Shown here: piece after piece, positions 61,717-64,000 of the stretch | Position numbering within the stretch: the first letter of the stretch is position 1 | Layout: the number at the start of each line of letters is the position of its first letter | From: Labilibaculum sp. DW002 | GTDB lineage: Bacteria; Bacteroidota; Bacteroidia; Bacteroidales; Marinifilaceae | Assembly: GCF_029029525.1 (NCBI RefSeq) | Contig: NZ_JAKJSC010000002.1 | Coordinates: 310,001 to 374,000, forward strand | Reading direction: 5' to 3' | Length of the DNA stretch: 64,000 nt | Notes under the pieces: model-generated | Databases searched by the model: none | What the model was told of the DNA's origin: nothing | The model's input: the letters and a program-made list of their open reading frames with translations, nothing else | Program-made: the position numbers and the translations under genes

Positions 61717-63417
61717 ATGAAACAATTAATCGAATGTGTTCCTAATTTCTCTGAAGGGAACGATATGAATATCATTAAGCAGATTACTAACGAAATTGAA
61801 TCTGTAGAAGGTGTAAGCCTTGTTGATGTTGATCCAGGTAAAGCAACGAATCGTACTGTAGTAACTATGGTTGGTACGCCTGATGAGGTTTTGGAAGCAG
61901 CTGTAAAAGCTGTTAGAAAAGCGGCTGAGTTAATCGATATGAGTAAGCATTCCGGTGCTCACCCACGTTTTGGTGCAACTGACGTTTGTCCATTGGTTCC
62001 TGTTGCGAACATCACAATGGAAGAAACTGTAGCTTATGCACACAAACTAGCTCAGCGTATTGGTGAGGAAGTTGGTGTACCAGTTTACTGTTACGAGAAT
62101 GCAGCACGTATCGAAGAACGTAAGAACTTAGCTGTTTGTCGTGCAGGTGAGTACGAAGCAGTAAAAGATCGTATTGGAACTGAGCGTTGGAAGCCAGATT
62201 TTGGACCAGCTGAGTTTACTGAAGCTGTTGCTAAATCGGGTGTTACTGCAGTAAGTGCACGTAACTTCCTTGTAGCTTATAACTTTAACTTGAATACAAC
62301 TTCAACTCGTCGTGCCAATGCAATTGCATTCGATGTTCGCGAGAGAGGTCGTACAAAGCGTGAAGGTAATGCAGCTACAGGTAAAATTGTAAAAGATGAG
62401 AACGGAAATCCAGTAATGACTCCGGGAACATTGAAAGCGACTAAGGCCATTGGTTGGTTTATCGAGGAGTTTGGCGTAGCTCAAATTTCTATGAATATGA
62501 CTGATATCTCTATCACGTCTATTCACCAAGCGTTTGATGAAGTTTGTGCTAAAGCTCAAGCTCGTGGTATCCGCGTTACAGGTTCTGAATTAGTAGGTGT
62601 TGTGCCATTGCAGGCGATGTTAGATGCAGGTAAACACTACCTACGTATGCAAGGTCGTTCAACAGGTATTGCCGATCGTGAGATTATCAAGATCGCCGTT
62701 AAATCTCTAGGACTAGACGAGCTTTACCCATTCGATGCTGACAAGAAAATCATTGAGTATATTCTTGAGAACGAAGCTAAAAAAGGAACGAAGAAATTAG
62801 TTGACATGAGCTTAACTGCTTTTGTTGAAGAAACAGCTTCAGAATCTATGGCTCCAGGTGGAGGATCTATCTCTGCTTATATGGGGGCAATGGGTGCTGC
62901 TCTTGGTTCAATGGTTGCTAACCTTTCGGCTCACAAGCCAGGATGGGACGAGCGTTGGGAAGAGTTTTCTGATTGGGCTGAGAAAGGAAAAGAGTATCAT
63001 ACGAAACTAAACTGGTTAGTAGACGAAGATACCAATGCTTTCAACAAAATTATGGATGCCATCCGTTTGCCTAAGAAAACTGAGGAGGAGAAAGCTGCTC
63101 GTGCTGAGGCTATGGAAGACGCAACTAAATTTGCGACTATGGTTCCTTTCCAAACAATGGAGCTTTGCCTTGGATCTATGGATGTTGCTAAAGCAATGGC
63201 TGAGATCGGAAACCCTAACTCAGTAACCGATGCTGGTGTAGGTGCATTAGCTGCTCGTTCAGGTGTTATTGGTGCTTTCATGAATGTGAAGATTAACGCT
63301 GCTGACCTTACTGATAAAGCTTGGGCTGCAGACATCATCGCAAAAGGACAAGCAATTGTTGACAAAGCACAAGCCCTTGAAAATGAAATTGTAGAAATGG
63401 TAAACGCTAAGATCTAA
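61717..63417 (+). CDS. ftcD: Bifunctional glutamate formimidoyltransferase / formimidoyltetrahydrofolate cyclodeaminase
   Basis: A 566-residue fusion. The N-terminal transferase domains (residues ~1-320) hold CVPNFSEGNDMN at 5-16 and SGAHPRFGATDVCPL (~88-102). The C-terminal cyclodeaminase domain (~340-545) holds LTAFVEETASESMAPGGGSISAY. It moves the formimino group from glutamate to tetrahydrofolate and releases ammonia. It completes the last steps after hutI in histidine catabolism. Confidence 0.94.
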   Translation: MKQLIECVPNFSEGNDMNIIKQITNEIESVEGVSLVDVDPGKATNRTVVTMVGTPDEVLEAAVKAVRKAAELIDMSKHSGAHPRFGATDVCPLVPVANITMEETVAYAHKLAQRIGEEVGVPVYCYENAARIEERKNLAVCRAGEYEAVKDRIGTERWKPDFGPAEFTEAVAKSGVTAVSARNFLVAYNFNLNTTSTRRANAIAFDVRERGRTKREGNAATGKIVKDENGNPVMTPGTLKATKAIGWFIEEFGVAQISMNMTDISITSIHQAFDEVCAKAQARGIRVTGSELVGVVPLQAMLDAGKHYLRMQGRSTGIADREIIKIAVKSLGLDELYPFDADKKIIEYILENEAKKGTKKLVDMSLTAFVEETASESMAPGGGSISAYMGAMGAALGSMVANLSAHKPGWDERWEEFSDWAEKGKEYHTKLNWLVDEDTNAFNKIMDAIRLPKKTEEEKAARAEAMEDATKFATMVPFQTMELCLGSMDVAKAMAEIGNPNSVTDAGVGALAARSGVIGAFMNVKINAADLTDKAWAADIIAKGQAIVDKAQALENEIVEMVNAKI

Positions 63418-63439
63418 TACCACTACATCATTATATTTA

Positions 63440-63470
63440 GGGATACGTTACGGCGTGTCCCTTTTTTTTA
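63440..63470 (+). terminator. Intrinsic terminator of ftcD
   Basis: The stem GGGATACG/CGTGTCCC (one G-U pair) is followed by eight T. Confidence 0.85.
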
Positions 63471-63671
63471 GTTTGTATTTTATGATATGCGTATTTTTTT
63501 GTTCTATCTCTATTTATTTGATTATATACATCATGCAAAACTGCTGTTAAGAAGAGGATTTGAGATGTTTATTGGATGTGAAAAAGGCTACTTAGAAATA
63601 ATATAAATATTTAGTACTGTTCAGTATTTTTGATTATTGTGAGTATATTTAATTCGCTTAAAAAAAATAAT

Positions 63672-64000
63672 ATGAAGAATAGAAAAATCATCTTGTTAAT
63701 TTTATTTGTGTTGTGTGTAAACAGTTTTGTATTAAAATCTCAAGAATATTTAATTGAGATTGAGACTAAGCGAAATGCAGATAATAGCGTTGATTTTAAT
63801 TATCGTAAAAATTGTTATGGAACTTATTGTATTCAGTTTACTTTTAGACAATTATCTAATTCATTTCAATCAAATTTCCAAAGTACGGTTAGTGGATTAT
63901 CAGGTAGGGCCATAAGTTTGAAACCTCGAGATGCTACTCAAGGTATAGGTTTTTCTTTTAGTTATATATATCAATTGGGTAGTCCTAATGTAAAGATCAA
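63672..64000 (+). CDS. Secreted protein, N-terminal part (partial at window end)
   Basis: Open frame from ATG 63672 running off the right edge, at least 109 residues. It has a positively charged N-terminus and a hydrophobic stretch (IILLILFVLCVN) typical of a signal, then beta-type sequence (YGTYCIQFTFRQLSN). The start resembles the N-terminal region of Bacteroidetes M23-type peptidases, but the catalytic part is beyond the window, so the function is unresolved. Confidence 0.55.
   Translation, partial: MKNRKIILLILFVLCVNSFVLKSQEYLIEIETKRNADNSVDFNYRKNCYGTYCIQFTFRQLSNSFQSNFQSTVSGLSGRAISLKPRDATQGIGFSFSYIYQLGSPNVKI

Noticed and set aside
63614-63625. Short inverted repeat TACTGTTCAGTA upstream of the last gene
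   Set aside because: A 5-bp arm in AT-rich DNA is expected by chance and has no supporting promoter context.
1-64000. CRISPR array, prophage, integrase, transposase or rRNA
   Set aside because: I saw no regularly spaced repeats, no phage structural or recombinase genes, no transposase and no rRNA-like sequence.

Overview
The window looks like chromosomal DNA of an anaerobic or facultatively anaerobic, fermentative marine-type Bacteroidetes, probably Bacteroidales/Marinilabiliales. The evidence is: AT-rich sequence; lipoproteins and outer-membrane proteins typical of the phylum (SusC/SusD pair, DUF4270, S46 peptidase, a propeller sensor kinase); promoters matching the Bacteroidetes consensus TTTG-N18-20-TAnnTTTG; and no rRNA or canonical tRNA gene, CRISPR array or prophage. 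The genus assignment is inference.

Layout. 1-4.4 kb: glycerol-phosphate/phosphodiester uptake (end of a GlpT-type transporter, a GDPD lipoprotein, two related O/P-type porins). 4.5-10.5 kb: housekeeping genes (a small HEPN-like protein, a DUF2520 protein, a KdsC-like phosphatase, a UbiA prenyltransferase, a four-helix-bundle gene, Maf, an S46 dipeptidyl-peptidase). 11.7-20.5 kb: a hydrogenase operon. Its first half is a putative sensing module (two DRTGG proteins, a hydrogenase-like protein with an altered active-site motif, a PHP protein and two stand-alone GHKL ATPases). Its second half encodes an NADH-linked [FeFe] hydrogenase of HndABCD/HydABC type. 20.6-24.6 kb: cell-envelope proteins. 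24.8-31.7 kb: maturases HydG and HydE, a TM1266-like protein and a large orphan sensor kinase. 32-40.1 kb: ferredoxin-linked amino-acid/2-oxoacid fermentation genes (ADP-forming acyl-CoA synthetase, flavodoxin, aminotransferase, four-subunit 2-oxoacid:ferredoxin oxidoreductase). 40.5-43.9 kb: paired M16 peptidases, the second with a frameshift. 44-51.8 kb: a candidate structured small RNA, nadD, gmk, yicC, a MATE transporter, ABC-F, nth, a ZIP transporter and a small ferredoxin. 52.4-58.2 kb: a SusC/SusD/lipoprotein operon. 58.3-63.4 kb: a YfcC transporter, hutI and ftcD (histidine breakdown). 63.7 kb to the end: start of a secreted protein.

How it fits together (inference). Amino acids or 2-oxoacids are oxidised with ferredoxin (kor genes) and conserved as ATP by the ADP-forming synthetase. 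The reduced ferredoxin plus NADH is re-oxidised by the hydrogenase, whose cofactor needs HydE, HydG and HydF (HydF is not in this window). The sensing module upstream of the catalytic subunits could report H2 or redox state.

Points most worth a second look are the sensing half of the hydrogenase operon, the candidate small RNA near 44.1 kb, and two four-helix-bundle genes. Each of those two genes is bounded by short inverted repeats and damaged in its reading frame, and one sits inside the hydrogenase operon.
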